Below, piece by piece: positions 53,136 to 62,678 of a DNA stretch of 64,000 bases. Origin of the DNA: Glaciibacter superstes DSM 21135 (GTDB lineage Bacteria > Actinomycetota > Actinomycetes > Actinomycetales > Microbacteriaceae); assembly GCF_000421145.1 (NCBI RefSeq), contig NZ_ATWH01000001.1, forward strand, positions 186,001 to 250,000. Reading direction: 5' to 3'. How positions within the stretch are numbered: the stretch's first letter is position 1; the number at the start of each line of letters is the position of its first letter. Below the pieces are notes generated by a model. That model worked only from the letters and a program-made list of their open reading frames with translations. It was not told the DNA's origin and made no database searches. Made by a program: the position numbers and the translations under genes.

Positions 53136-55526
53136 TCAGGAGAGGTGATGCCTGCGCTCTAGCGCGGCACCTTCAACGTCGACATTGGGCAGCACGCGGT
53201 CGAGCCAGCCCGGCAGCCACCACGCCGACGTTCCTAGAAGGTGCATGAGCGCCGGCATCAGCAGCAGCCTCACGATGAACGCATCGACGAGCACGCCGAA
53301 CGCCAGCCCGAACCCGATTGACCTGATCATGGTCGATTCGGAGAAGACGAACCCGCCGAAGACGGCGACCATGATCAGTCCGGCGGCGATCACGACCGAT
53401 CGGCCGGCGCGCACTCCCTGCACGACCGCGAGACGTGCCGGCGCTCCGTGCACGTACGCCTCCCGCATCCCCGATGCCAGGAACAGCTGGTAGTCCATGG
53501 CGAGACCGAACAGGATGCCGGTCAGGATGACCGGAAGGAAGCTCAGGATGGGCCCCGTGCTGTGGATACCGAGCACGCTTCCAAACCAGCCCCACTGGAA
53601 CACCGCGACAATGGCGCCAAAGGTGGCAAACAACGAAAGAATGAAGCCGCCTGTCGCGATCAGCGGCACGAGAATCGAACGGAAGACCAGGATCATGATG
53701 AGCAGCGAGAGGCCGACGACCACAACAAGGTAGATCGGCAGGATGTCCGCAAGACCCTCAGAGATATCGATGTTGATGGCGGCCTGACCGGCAACTCCGA
53801 GGGTGATGCCTCCATCCAGCGCCGGAAGGTCGCGAAGGTCGCGCACCAGTTGTTCGGTCGACAGACTGTTCGGGCCATCTTCTGGAACAACCTGGAATGC
53901 GGCCAGCAGATTGTCATCTGAAACGGCGATCGGCAGGGCCGCCACGACATCATCCTGGTCGGCAATCGTCTGGGCGACGAGTACCTGCTTCTCGAGCACC
54001 TCGTCGTCATCAAGCCCGGCAGGCAACTGTGCGGTGACGAGAAGCGTTCCGTTGGCGCCCCCACCGAATTGTTCATCGGTGATGGTGAAGGCGCGGTACG
54101 AGGCAGACCCTTCTGGTTCAGACGATCCATCCGGGAGGCCGACCCGCATCGACAGTGCCGGCGCGGCGACGATCATGAGCACGGCAACGCTAGCGATGAC
54201 CGTGACAATCGCGCGCAAAGTGGGAATCGGGCGAGCGGCGCGGCGCTTCGTGGCCCGCTCCCGCTCCCGCCCGATCCTGGCTCGCGCACGCCGAGTCAGC
54301 ACCCGCTCCCCCAGCAGGCTGAGCAGCGCTGGAGTCAGGGTGATCGCGATAAGCACAGCGATCGCAACGCAGACGGCGCCGACCGTGCCCATCAGGCCGA
54401 GGAATGGGATGCCGGTCACGTTGAGAGCGAGCAGCGCCACCACAACCGTTGCGCCGGCGAAGACGACAGCGTTGCCCGCCGTTCCGTTGGCGAGGCCGAT
54501 CGACTCGCGCACGGTGGCTCCTTGGAGGAGCTGCTTGCGGTGACGATTAATGATGAACAGCGAGTAATCGATGCCTACCGCGAGACCGAGCATGACGCCG
54601 AGCACGGGGGTGACGGATGCCATCTGCACCGCTCCGGAGAAGGCGAGCGTTCCGACGACACCAATGGCGACTCCGACGATGGCGGTGAGAATCGGCAGCA
54701 TGGCCGTCATCAGCGCGCCGAGCATCACCAGCAGCACGATCGCGGCAAAGACAACGCCGATCACCTCGCCGACACCGAATATCTGCGGAACGCCCTGGGC
54801 GATATCGGTGGAGAACGCCACCTCCACCCCGTCGACCGGATCCGATTCGAAGTGGGCGATCACGGCCTGTTTCGAGTCTTCAGACAGTTCGAGCCTCGGC
54901 TCAGTGAACGCCACGTTCACCAAGGCGGTCGATCCGTCCTCTGAGATCAAACGGATGCCGTCGGCGAGATCCATCAGCGTCGTTCCGAGTTCGAGCTTGT
55001 CGCTCTGCGCCTCGAGCGTCTCACGCGACGCATCGAGAACGGCCTGCTGTTCGCTCAGCGTCTGTTCATCGAGATACGCACGACCGGCATCGAGCTGCGC
55101 CTGTCCGGCATCGAGCTGCAACCGGCCGTCAGTAATCTGCGCTCGACCTCCTTCAAGCTGGGCCGCCTGGGCCCTGCGGTCCTCCTCTGTGTCGAATGGG
55201 TCGACGACGCTGGCCACATCCGACAGGTCTTCCCCGTCGGCCACGAGCGCTCTGATCGACGCAGTCTGGCCAGCGTTGAATGCCGATCCATCCGTCGTCG
55301 TGAAGACCACGGTCCCCGAGGCGCCACTGAAGTCGGGGAGTTTCTCCTGAAGCTCGTCTGTCACTTCTCCCGAGGCGGTGCCTGGAACGTCGAAGCTCGA
55401 GGTCAGTCCGGTGAATCCCACCAGGAAGCCGCCGACCGCGATAGCCAGCACAACCATCCACGCACAGATCACCGTCCACACTCGTCGTGCGGCAAACGTG
55501 CCCAAACGGTACAGCAACTCGGCCAT
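53136..55526 (-). CDS. MMPL/RND family transporter
   Basis: A 796-residue RND-type exporter of the MMPL group, with two repeats of one helix, a large loop and five helices; key pieces are VGIDYSLFIINRHRKQL and its partner AMDYQLFLASGMREAYVHGA, both carrying the proton-relay Asp-Tyr. The first loop has an unusual repetitive Gln/Leu/Asp/Ala segment (about residues 125-190, AQLEGGRAQITDGRLQLDAG) that should form a coiled coil. Substrates may be lipids or drugs. ATG 55526 has AGAGGATG upstream. A divergent TetR gene 71 nt away probably represses it. Confidence 0.9.
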   Translation of the reverse strand: MAELLYRLGTFAARRVWTVICAWMVVLAIAVGGFLVGFTGLTSSFDVPGTASGEVTDELQEKLPDFSGASGTVVFTTTDGSAFNAGQTASIRALVADGEDLSDVASVVDPFDTEEDRRAQAAQLEGGRAQITDGRLQLDAGQAQLDAGRAYLDEQTLSEQQAVLDASRETLEAQSDKLELGTTLMDLADGIRLISEDGSTALVNVAFTEPRLELSEDSKQAVIAHFESDPVDGVEVAFSTDIAQGVPQIFGVGEVIGVVFAAIVLLVMLGALMTAMLPILTAIVGVAIGVVGTLAFSGAVQMASVTPVLGVMLGLAVGIDYSLFIINRHRKQLLQGATVRESIGLANGTAGNAVVFAGATVVVALLALNVTGIPFLGLMGTVGAVCVAIAVLIAITLTPALLSLLGERVLTRRARARIGRERERATKRRAARPIPTLRAIVTVIASVAVLMIVAAPALSMRVGLPDGSSEPEGSASYRAFTITDEQFGGGANGTLLVTAQLPAGLDDDEVLEKQVLVAQTIADQDDVVAALPIAVSDDNLLAAFQVVPEDGPNSLSTEQLVRDLRDLPALDGGITLGVAGQAAINIDISEGLADILPIYLVVVVGLSLLIMILVFRSILVPLIATGGFILSLFATFGAIVAVFQWGWFGSVLGIHSTGPILSFLPVILTGILFGLAMDYQLFLASGMREAYVHGAPARLAVVQGVRAGRSVVIAAGLIMVAVFGGFVFSESTMIRSIGFGLAFGVLVDAFIVRLLLMPALMHLLGTSAWWLPGWLDRVLPNVDVEGAALERRHHLS

Positions 55527-55597
55527 GACATCCTCTCGATCAGCAGTTTGATCATACGCAACGTCTCGTCTACGAAAGTGAACATAGGATGTGAACC

Positions 55598-56185
55598 ATG
55601 TCCGCGCATCGAGAGGGTCCGGTTCGCAGTGAAGCGGCCAGGGTCGCCGTTCTCGAGGCGACCGCACGCCTGTTCGGAGTGCGCGGATATGACAACCTGA
55701 CGATGGAAGGGGTGGCAGCAGAAGCCGGGGTCTCGAAACAGACCATCTACCGCTGGTGGCCGTCGAAGGGTGCCCTTGTCGCCGACTGCCTCTTGGAAGG
55801 CCTCCTGCTCCCCGATCGGCTCACTCCTCCGAACACCGGCGACGTGCACGCGGACTTCGTCGCCTGGCTCGGCGAGGTCTTCGCTGTCCTGGAGCAACCG
55901 GGCGGAGAGGGCCTGATCCGCTCACTCATCGCGGCGGCGGCAGAGAACGCCGACGTTGGACGGAGACTGCACGAGAGCCTCGGCGCGAAATCTTCCGTCA
56001 CCGCACGTCTGCAGTCCGCTGTCGAGATCTCCCAGCTCCGCAGTGATGCACCGTTGGACGAAATGGGCGAGGCGCTGGTCGGTGCGGTCATCCTCCGCGC
56101 GCTCAGCCGCGCCCCGGCCGAGCCGGGAATCGCAGAACGGCTCGTCAGCGCGGTGCTGGGTCAGCCGCCGACGAGACCGAGCTGA
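55598..56185 (+). CDS. TetR family transcriptional regulator
   Basis: A 195-residue TetR regulator: helix-turn-helix ARLFGVRGYDNLTMEGVAAE with GVSKQTIYRWWPSKGAL (about residues 22-62), then a ligand-binding helical domain with a C-terminal region of the TetR_C type. It is divergent from the MMPL gene and probably its repressor. The start ATG 55598 lies 7 nt after TAGGAT (55585-55590) with no Shine-Dalgarno, consistent with a leaderless transcript. Its 3' end overlaps the convergent response-regulator gene by 25 nt. Confidence 0.88.
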   Translation: MSAHREGPVRSEAARVAVLEATARLFGVRGYDNLTMEGVAAEAGVSKQTIYRWWPSKGALVADCLLEGLLLPDRLTPPNTGDVHADFVAWLGEVFAVLEQPGGEGLIRSLIAAAAENADVGRRLHESLGAKSSVTARLQSAVEISQLRSDAPLDEMGEALVGAVILRALSRAPAEPGIAERLVSAVLGQPPTRPS

Positions 56186-56826
56186 TAGGCGAGGATCACC
56201 GCCTGCACCCTGTCGCGCAGCTCGAGCTTCGCCAGGATGCGCCCGACGTGGGTCTTCACCGTCGACTCTGAGAGGAAGAACCGCCCGGCCAGTTCGGTGT
56301 TCGAAAGCCCCTCGGCAATTGCCAGGAACACCTCGCGTTCACGCTCGGTCAGCACCGCGAGCCGATCGGTCTCGTGTTCTGTCGAAACCGGAGAGGGGAG
56401 CTTCGAACCGAACAGCTCCAGCATCCGTTTGGTCACCCGTGGTGAGACGGATGCCTCGCCGGAGCCGACCGCGCGGATGGCGGCCATGAGTTCGGCCGGT
56501 TTCGCATCCTTGAGCAGGAACCCGCTCGCACCCGCTCGCAACCCGCCGAACGCGTACTCATCGAGGTCGAACGTGGTGAGGATGATGATCCTGCTCTCCG
56601 GCCGCTCCGCGGTGATGCGCCTGGTGGCTTCAATGCCGTCGATGCCCGGCATGCGCACGTCCATCAGGATCACATCGGGTTGCTCCCTGGCGGCAAGCGC
56701 GATCGCCTCTGCGCCGTTGCCGGCCTCGGCGACCACATCGAGGTCGTCTTCGGCGTCGAGCACCATGCGAAAGCCCATTCGCAGCAGCACCTGGTCGTCG
56801 ACCAGCATGATCCGGATTGCGCTCAT
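56161..56826 (-). CDS. Response regulator, NarL/LuxR type
   Basis: A 221-residue regulator: receiver domain (1-120) with Asp9-Asp10-type acidic pocket (MLVDDQ), phosphorylation site Asp56 in [11 protein letters not shown] and the Lys of [11 protein letters not shown]; then a LuxR-type helix-turn-helix (about 155-215) with [18 protein letters not shown] and [17 protein letters not shown]. Its start overlaps the stop of the histidine kinase gene by 4 nt, so it is the partner of that kinase. It probably controls the ABC exporter genes of the same operon. Confidence 0.92.
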   Translation of the reverse strand: MSAIRIMLVDDQVLLRMGFRMVLDAEDDLDVVAEAGNGAEAIALAAREQPDVILMDVRMPGIDGIEATRRITAERPESRIIILTTFDLDEYAFGGLRAGASGFLLKDAKPAELMAAIRAVGSGEASVSPRVTKRMLELFGSKLPSPVSTEHETDRLAVLTEREREVFLAIAEGLSNTELAGRFFLSESTVKTHVGRILAKLELRDRVQAVILAYQLGLVGG

Positions 56827-58250
56827 TCGTCGAGTTCTCCTTCATCGTGCGGATCGGGGTCGTCTTCGATCTGGAGCGTCGCCCTCACCAGCCATCCCCT
56901 GCCCGGTGCGGCACCGGCCTCCAGTGTGCCGCCATAGAGCGCGACGCGTTCCCTCATGCCGATGAGGCCACGACCGGAACCGTGCGATGGCACGCCAACG
57001 CGGCGGCGACCGTCGTCTGCGACGGTCACGGAGACGTCACCCTTTCGCGCATTCACCCGCACGGTGACCTGCGTCGGCTGGTCGGCATAGCGCAGCGCAT
57101 TAGTCAGCGACTCCTGCACGATGCGGTAGATCGTCAGCTGGATGCCGGGGCTCTCCGGCATGCGGCCAGTCGACTCGATCCTGGTCGGCAATCCCGCGGA
57201 CCGGAACGACTCGACGAGGTCGGCGAGCTCTGCCGTGCCCGGTTGCGGGGCGAGCAATACGGGTTCGGCAACGGATGCCGCGGGGCGGCCTTCGTCGGCG
57301 GCCTCGTCAGTGGCCTCGTCAGCGGCCTCGTCAGTGGCCTCGTCGGCGGCCTCGTCAGTGGCCTCGTCAGTGGCCTCGTCAGTGGCCTCGTCAGTGGCTG
57401 CATTCGACGTGTTCGGCACCGGTTCGTCGCTCAACACACCCAGCAGCCTGCGCATCTCGGCCAGGGAACTGCGGCCGGTCTGGGCCACTTCGCGCATCGC
57501 CGCGCGAGACCGCTCCTGGTCTTTGACGGCGATGGCGTCTGCACCGTCGGCGAGCGCCACAATCACCGAGAGGCTGTGCGCGATGATGTCGTGCATCTCG
57601 CGGGCGATACGGGAGCGCTCGGTGATGCGGGCGAGCTGCGCCTGTTGGTCACGTTCCCTGGCGAGCTGGGACGCGCGGTCGATGATGGCAGCGACGTAGC
57701 GCTTGCGGTTGCCGATGTTGATGCCGATCAGCGTGGCAATCAGCAGCGCGATCGCATACTGGATCGACACGGCCGGCCACGGATCGCCTGGCCCCGGCTG
57801 ATTGACGACGGAACCGATGATGCCGAACGAAACGGATGCCGCGAGGCCGATCCAGGCGCTGCGGACGCCGACGTATACGGCGACCGAATACAGGGCAATC
57901 ATGACGGGAATGAACCCGTTCTGTGACTCCGCCTGAAAGCCGAACACAAGACCAAGCCAGGTGATCGCCAAGACGAGCACCGGTCTGCGTCGGCGGAACA
58001 GCAGTGCCGCACCGGCAACACAGATCAGCACAGCATCCAGCAGCACCTCTAGCGGACCGCTGACCTCTCCCACCGACAGCGCCGAGAGGAGGCCGACCAT
58101 CATCGGCACGAAATACAGGCCGGCGACGATTGAGTCTGCCAGCCACGGATGCCGCGCCCAGAACCGCCGGATCACCCCTGGAGGCGTGGGCAGGCGCAGG
58201 TCTCCCCCGGGCGACGCCTGTCGCTCGGGGGAGATTCTGGGCTTCGTCAT
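56823..58250 (-). CDS. Sensor histidine kinase, NarL-partner (HisKA_3) type
   Basis: A 475-residue kinase: 4-6 membrane helices (about 35-180) with no obvious ligand domain, then the HisKA_3 dimerisation helix with [20 protein letters not shown] and phospho-His near residue 220, and a C-terminal ATPase with [10 protein letters not shown] (N box), VADDG and [13 protein letters not shown] (G boxes). Between them, residues about 282-319 are nine tandem Ala-Thr/Ala-Asp-Glu units not found in typical members. ATG 58250 starts the conserved protein; the frame to 59231 runs antisense to the permease gene. Regulates with the overlapping response regulator gene. Confidence 0.9.
   Translation of the reverse strand: MTKPRISPERQASPGGDLRLPTPPGVIRRFWARHPWLADSIVAGLYFVPMMVGLLSALSVGEVSGPLEVLLDAVLICVAGAALLFRRRRPVLVLAITWLGLVFGFQAESQNGFIPVMIALYSVAVYVGVRSAWIGLAASVSFGIIGSVVNQPGPGDPWPAVSIQYAIALLIATLIGINIGNRKRYVAAIIDRASQLARERDQQAQLARITERSRIAREMHDIIAHSLSVIVALADGADAIAVKDQERSRAAMREVAQTGRSSLAEMRRLLGVLSDEPVPNTSNAATDEATDEATDEATDEAADEATDEAADEATDEAADEGRPAASVAEPVLLAPQPGTAELADLVESFRSAGLPTRIESTGRMPESPGIQLTIYRIVQESLTNALRYADQPTQVTVRVNARKGDVSVTVADDGRRRVGVPSHGSGRGLIGMRERVALYGGTLEAGAAPGRGWLVRATLQIEDDPDPHDEGELDE
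57294..57402. repeat. 12-bp tandem repeat inside the histidine kinase gene
   Basis: About nine in-frame copies of the 12-mer AGTGGCCTCGTC (plus-strand view) with small variants (AGCGGCC, GGCGGCC), encoding Ala-Thr/Ala-Asp-Glu units on the minus strand. Each unit is a multiple of three, so copy number can change without frameshift. Confidence 0.88.
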
Positions 58251-58318
58251 GGTGTGGACTCTACTGTGTGCTTCGGATGGTGACTGAGGCGCACGCCACC
58301 CCGTGCTTGGGCCGGTGC

Positions 58319-59182
58319 TTATGCGTCGCGTCGTTTCAACAGAATGGCCGCCCCGGCGAGGCTGACGGCCAGCCAGCCGAGCACGATGAGCAGGTTCTGC
58401 CATGGTTCGAACGACTCCGGTCCCATTCCGCCCAGCCCCATGATGCCCATACCGGCATTCGAGATCGTGTACGGCAGCAGGTCCATGGCCCACTGCGCCG
58501 GGATCATTCCCAGGACGATGGGAAGCAGCAGCACCACACCGAGTGCGGCTGCAATGCCACCGGCGCTCGACCGAAGGATCGTACCGATTCCGAGCGACAC
58601 GACGGAAAGCAGCGCGAGGAAGAGCGCCCCACCGAGCAGTGGCAGGATCACCGCGCCGTCGAACAGGTTGGCGCTCAGGCCATCCTGCGCCATAATCGGC
58701 GAGGCCACCAGGAATGACCCGACCGTTGCGACCACCCCAACAACGAACGTCGTCACGAACAGCACCGCAGCCTTGCCCCAGAGCGCGCCGAGCCGCCCTG
58801 GTGCGGCGGTGAGCGTCGACTTGATCATTCCGGTGGAATACTCGCCGCTGATCACCAGCACACCGAGCACGGCAACGACCAGCTGCCCGAAGAACACACC
58901 GAACGTCGACGCTTGAACGAGTAGACCGGCCTGCTCGTCGACGGCCAGCGACGCACCGCCTTGCAGGTCGAGCGCCATCGACATGATGGCGGCCATGCCG
59001 AGTGAGATGAGCACAACCATGGCGTACGACCAGGCAGTCGAGCGCACGCTCCACAGCTTGATCCACTCTGAGCGGAGGATCCCGCCGAAGGTCAGACCAG
59101 AGCGGGAGCCCGCCGGAATGAACGAGGCCCTCGCCTGCGCCGGAACCGGTGCTGCCGAGTGTGAGTGTGTTGTCGTGGTCAT
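58319..59182 (-). CDS. ABC exporter permease (ABC-2 type)
   Basis: A 287-residue membrane protein with six hydrophobic segments. The N-terminal GGILRSEWIKLWSVRSTAWS is the typical amphipathic opening of the ABC-2 type permeases paired with DrrA/NodI-like ATPases. It would export a drug, peptide or lipid with the ATPase encoded immediately upstream (4-nt ATGA overlap). The two-component genes follow downstream, so all four probably form one self-regulated stress operon. Substrate unknown. Confidence 0.87.
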   Translation of the reverse strand: MTTTTHSHSAAPVPAQARASFIPAGSRSGLTFGGILRSEWIKLWSVRSTAWSYAMVVLISLGMAAIMSMALDLQGGASLAVDEQAGLLVQASTFGVFFGQLVVAVLGVLVISGEYSTGMIKSTLTAAPGRLGALWGKAAVLFVTTFVVGVVATVGSFLVASPIMAQDGLSANLFDGAVILPLLGGALFLALLSVVSLGIGTILRSSAGGIAAALGVVLLLPIVLGMIPAQWAMDLLPYTISNAGMGIMGLGGMGPESFEPWQNLLIVLGWLAVSLAGAAILLKRRDA

Positions 59183-60150
59183 CGTGATACCTCCTGCAAT
59201 GCTGGGCCCGTCGCATCCGTCGCCGCGGCACCAGCCAACGCAGCTGGCTGCCCGGTGCGGTACTCGACGTCGTTCTGGGTCAGGTTCATGTATGCCTCTT
59301 CGAGCGAAGCGGAGAGGGTGGTCAGCTCGTGCAGCACAATGCCGGCGCGGGCGGCCTGGTCGCCGATCTCGGGCGCAGTGACGCCAACGATCTCAAGCAG
59401 GTCCTGCTCGATATTGGTGACCGTCACGTCGGGCCGGGCGAGCAGGGTGGCCAGGTGTTTGGAGTGTGGGCTGCGCACCCGTACCGTGCTGCTGGTGGCG
59501 CGGCTGATGATGTCGGCGACCGGGGCATCCGCGATCACCCGGCCGCGGCCCAGCACGATGATGTGGTCTGCGGTCTGGGCCATCTCGCTCATCAGGTGCG
59601 AGGAGAGCAGCACCGTGCGGCCTTCGGCGGCAAGCTGGCGCACCAGGTGGCGCACCCACTGCACGCCTTCCGGATCAAGTCCGTTGACCGGCTCGTCGAG
59701 AATCAGGGTGGCCGGGTCACCGAGCAGTGCAGCGGCGATGCCGAGGCGCTGGCCCATTCCGAGCGAAAAGCCGCCGACCCGCTTGCGGGCGACCGATTCG
59801 AGGCCGGTGAGTTCGATGACCTCGCGGACGCGGCTGGCAGGGATGCCGTGGGTCGCCGCCATCGCCAGCAGGTGATTGTTTGCCGAGCGGCCGGTGTGCA
59901 CGGCCTTGGCATCGAGCAGAACACCGACCTCGCGAAGTGGGGCACGGTGCTCGCGGTAAAGCTTGCCGTTGACTGTCACCTCGCCCTCGGTCGGACGATC
60001 GAGCCCGACGATCATGCGCATGGTCGTCGACTTGCCCGCGCCGTTCGGGCCAAGGAAGCCGGTGACCTTTCCCGGTTGCACCGTGAAGTCGACGCCGTCG
60101 ACCGCCGTCTTCTTGCCGTATGTCTTCGTCAGGGACTGTGCCTGAATCAT
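59179..60150 (-). CDS. ABC transporter ATP-binding protein
   Basis: A 323-residue ATPase: Walker A GPNGAGKST (34-42), Q loop region EVTVNGKLYREH, signature FSLGMGQRLGIA, Walker B LILDEPVNGLDP and the H-loop VLLSSHLMSEM, followed by an 80-residue C-terminal domain typical of DrrA-like exporters. It energises the permease encoded next. ATG 60150 has AGAGGAAA upstream; the frame to 60222 has no homology. It is the first gene of the exporter/two-component operon. Confidence 0.92.
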   Translation of the reverse strand: MIQAQSLTKTYGKKTAVDGVDFTVQPGKVTGFLGPNGAGKSTTMRMIVGLDRPTEGEVTVNGKLYREHRAPLREVGVLLDAKAVHTGRSANNHLLAMAATHGIPASRVREVIELTGLESVARKRVGGFSLGMGQRLGIAAALLGDPATLILDEPVNGLDPEGVQWVRHLVRQLAAEGRTVLLSSHLMSEMAQTADHIIVLGRGRVIADAPVADIISRATSSTVRVRSPHSKHLATLLARPDVTVTNIEQDLLEIVGVTAPEIGDQAARAGIVLHELTTLSASLEEAYMNLTQNDVEYRTGQPAALAGAAATDATGPALQEVSR

Positions 60151-60290
60151 CCGTTTTCCTCTTTCACGTCGCTGGTGATTGGCTCTGGTGGGGCCGGCTG
60201 GGAAGCCTGCCAGCGGCCCCACTCATGACGTTACGAGTGACGGATGACGCGGCGCGTCCGTCGCGAGGATGTTTGTGCCGGGCGTCGCCT

Positions 60291-60304
60291 CATACCCAGG
60301 TATG
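60291..60304. promoter_or_regulatory. 14-bp palindromic site upstream of the ABC exporter operon
   Basis: CATACCCAGGTATG: 6-bp arms CATACC/GGTATG around CA, located 141 nt before the ABC ATPase start. LuxR-type response regulators bind inverted repeats of this size, so it is a candidate site for the operon's own regulator. Confidence 0.4.
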
Positions 60305-60365
60305 ACAATGACGCGGCAGTGCGGTCCTGCGGTGGTGGCACGGCCGTGCGAGCGCCGGCGCCGGT

Positions 60366-60458
60366 GGCCAACTCAGGAGATCCGGCACCGGCCGGCCGGC
60401 GTATCCGCGAACCAGTGCGGCGCCCAGCGGATGCCGCACGAAATCTCCTGAGTTAGCC
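60366..60458. repeat. Long imperfect palindrome (REP/MITE-like) in an intergenic region
   Basis: Arms GGCCAACTCAGGAGAT (60366-60381) and ATCTCCTGAGTTAGCC (60443-60458) pair at 15 of 16 positions. The 61-nt interior contains further pairing (GTGCGG/CCGCAC and a CCGGC-rich stretch) and a long GC-rich inverted repeat. It carries no gene. It lies between the acyl-CoA oxidase stop and the ABC exporter promoter and could be a repetitive palindromic element or a double-strand terminator. Confidence 0.6.
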
Positions 60459-60518
60459 ACACTGGGTCGATGAACAGGTCGACGCAAAGGGACTGCGCCG
60501 CAGGAGCTACGAGACTGG

Positions 60519-62678
60519 CTACTTCTTGCGCGCGGACTTCTCGGCGACCGGCGCGGTGCCGGATGCCCGCTGCGCCCGGTAGTACTCCCGCGCCTCTTCC
60601 TGGCGCTCGCGCTCGATGCCGCTCGTGATCGGGGCGCGCAGGTGCTCCTGCGTGTAACCGAACGCGTCGACGAGATCCTGCGCGTGCGGCCGGATGCGGG
60701 CGATCAGTCTGTCGATGTACGCGGTGATGGCCTGTGCCCGCTGTGCGGAGAGCCGCCCGTGGATCAGGTACCAAGCCAGGTGCTTCTCCACCAGGCCGAG
60801 CCCGAACAGGTCGCGCAACCAGGTCAGTACCTGCTTGGTGCCCGCGTGGTCCGTGCTCTCGACTGCCCGCGTGAATGACTCCCACTGCAACAGCTCACCG
60901 TGCGCCCTGGCCGCTTCGATCAGCTCGTTCTGGTGGGAGTTGAACAGGTCGGCTGCCTCGTGTTTCGGTAGCTTGCTTGCGGCTCGAAGCTCTCCCGCCA
61001 CCTCCGCGATCATCGTCTCGACGCGGTCAGTGAGCAACTCCCGCTGCACATTCGTCTCGCGTAGCGCCTCGACCGAACGAGCCGTCGAACCGAAGTCGGC
61101 CACGGTCTGCGTCAGACGACGAAGGCCAGTGCCGTGGTACGCGCGATCCGCCGCCTGCTTCACAACGTACCGAGCCAGTGCGCCTGCGTCGGCCTTGGCG
61201 AACTGCTTGCTGTAATCGGTGAGCAGACGCTTCGCGACCAACTGCAGCAACACGTTGTTGTCGCCTTCAAAAGTGACATAGACGTCGAGGTCGCTTCGCA
61301 GCCCGACCAGCCTGTTCGCCGCCATGAAGCCGGCTCCGCCACAGGCCTCGCGCGCCTCCTGCAGAGTGTCGAGCGCGTGCCAGGTGGAGAGCGGCTTGAG
61401 GGCCGCTGCCAACGTCTCGAGGTCTTGACGATCGTCATCCGTGTCGGCCTTGCCGCTGAAGACCTCGTCGAACTTCACCAGGAATTCGTCGTGCGCGAAG
61501 GTCTGCGCGTACGTGGTCGCCAGGCGCGGCAGCAGGCGGCGCTGGTGGCGCTGGTAGTCGAGGATCACCTCTTCGTCGGTGTCGCTTCCGGCCGTGAACT
61601 GGCGACGCTGGCCACCATAGGTGATCGCGATGGTGAGGCCGAGAGCGGATGCCGCGGTGGCGGCGCCGTCGAGTGACACCCGGCCCTGCACCAGGGTTCC
61701 GAGCATCGTGAAGAAGCGCCGGCCCGGGCTCTCAATCTGGCTGCTGTATGTGCCATCGACCGCGACGTCACCGTAGCGGTTGAGCAGGTTCTCGCGTGGA
61801 ATACGCACGTTCGTGAAGTGAAGACGGCCATTGTCGATGCCGTTCAGGCCACCCTTCAGTCCGTCGTCCTCTCCACCGATGCCAGGCAGGAACTCGCCGG
61901 CGGCATCCCGGATCGGCACGTAGAAGGCGTGCACACCATGGTTCACGCCCCGGGTCACGAGCTGCGCGAAGACCACAGCCGCGATGCCGTCGTTCGCCGC
62001 GTTGCCGAGGAACTCCTTCCACGCCGCGGTGAACGGGGTGTGGATGACGAATTCTTCGGTCTCTGTGTCGTAGGTCGCCGTCGTGCCGATGCTGGCGACA
62101 TCCGACCCGTGGCCGATCTCGGTCATCGCGAACGCCCCAGGCGTCTTCAGGCTCATGATGTCTGGCAGCCAGGCTTTGTGGTGATTCTCGGTGCCGAGGT
62201 GAAGCACGGCTGCGCCGAACAGGCCCCACTGCACTCCGCCCTTGATCTGCAGGCTGGGGTCGGCGATCACCAGTTCTTCGAACCCGGCGATGTTGCCGCC
62301 GTGGTCGTCTGCTCCACCGAGCTCCTTCGGGAAGGCGCGGTGCACATGGCCGTTGTCGGCAAGCGTCTGGAGCTGCGTGAACACGCGAGCGCGGTGGTCT
62401 TCCATCGACAGGCCGTCGATGCGCTGCATGTCCGGCCGCGCGCTGACTTCACGCGCCGCGATACGGATGTCTGCCCAGGTTCCGAGGAGTTGGCGGCCGA
62501 GCGATGGCAGATCGACGCGGGGAGCCGTCGGGTCGCCGGCGATCTTGATCGGGCCGGTGTCGACGCTCGGGTCGAGCGAGGTGGAACTGCCACCGGCCGT
62601 GCTCGGGCTGGGCGTCGTTGCCGGCGTCTTGCTTGCCGGCGTCTTCTTCGATCCGGAGCGCTGGGCGGTGTCAACCAT
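60519..62678 (-). CDS. Acyl-CoA oxidase / acyl-CoA dehydrogenase family protein
   Basis: A 719-residue flavoprotein of the peroxisomal-type acyl-CoA oxidase group, not the usual 380-400-residue dehydrogenases. After a Thr/Ser/Pro-rich N-terminal tail (1-55) come the N-terminal helical domain, the middle beta domain with AFAMTEIGHGSDVASI (FAD/substrate-binding), and two C-terminal helical domains. TFEGDNNVLLQLVAKRLL contains the probable catalytic base Glu471. It oxidises acyl-CoA to trans-2-enoyl-CoA, passing electrons to oxygen or another acceptor. ATG 62678 has AGAGGACC upstream. No beta-oxidation partners are adjacent. Confidence 0.9.
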   Translation of the reverse strand: MVDTAQRSGSKKTPASKTPATTPSPSTAGGSSTSLDPSVDTGPIKIAGDPTAPRVDLPSLGRQLLGTWADIRIAAREVSARPDMQRIDGLSMEDHRARVFTQLQTLADNGHVHRAFPKELGGADDHGGNIAGFEELVIADPSLQIKGGVQWGLFGAAVLHLGTENHHKAWLPDIMSLKTPGAFAMTEIGHGSDVASIGTTATYDTETEEFVIHTPFTAAWKEFLGNAANDGIAAVVFAQLVTRGVNHGVHAFYVPIRDAAGEFLPGIGGEDDGLKGGLNGIDNGRLHFTNVRIPRENLLNRYGDVAVDGTYSSQIESPGRRFFTMLGTLVQGRVSLDGAATAASALGLTIAITYGGQRRQFTAGSDTDEEVILDYQRHQRRLLPRLATTYAQTFAHDEFLVKFDEVFSGKADTDDDRQDLETLAAALKPLSTWHALDTLQEAREACGGAGFMAANRLVGLRSDLDVYVTFEGDNNVLLQLVAKRLLTDYSKQFAKADAGALARYVVKQAADRAYHGTGLRRLTQTVADFGSTARSVEALRETNVQRELLTDRVETMIAEVAGELRAASKLPKHEAADLFNSHQNELIEAARAHGELLQWESFTRAVESTDHAGTKQVLTWLRDLFGLGLVEKHLAWYLIHGRLSAQRAQAITAYIDRLIARIRPHAQDLVDAFGYTQEHLRAPITSGIERERQEEAREYYRAQRASGTAPVAEKSARKK

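Larger units (their letters stand above)
60151..60518. other. 368-nt region between ABC exporter operon and acyl-CoA oxidase gene
   Basis: The region contains the 14-bp palindrome (60291-60304) and the long palindrome (60366-60458). No coding sequence is supported: the open frames here have no start with a ribosome site and no recognisable product. The exporter promoter should lie between about 60170 and 60330, but I could not assign a -35/-10 pair. Confidence 0.45.

Noticed and set aside
56817-57926. 369-residue plus-strand ORF with repeated GLVSGLV units
   Set aside because: It is antisense to the histidine kinase gene; the repeats come from the 12-bp array coding Ala-Asp-Glu units. No start signal or recognisable domain.
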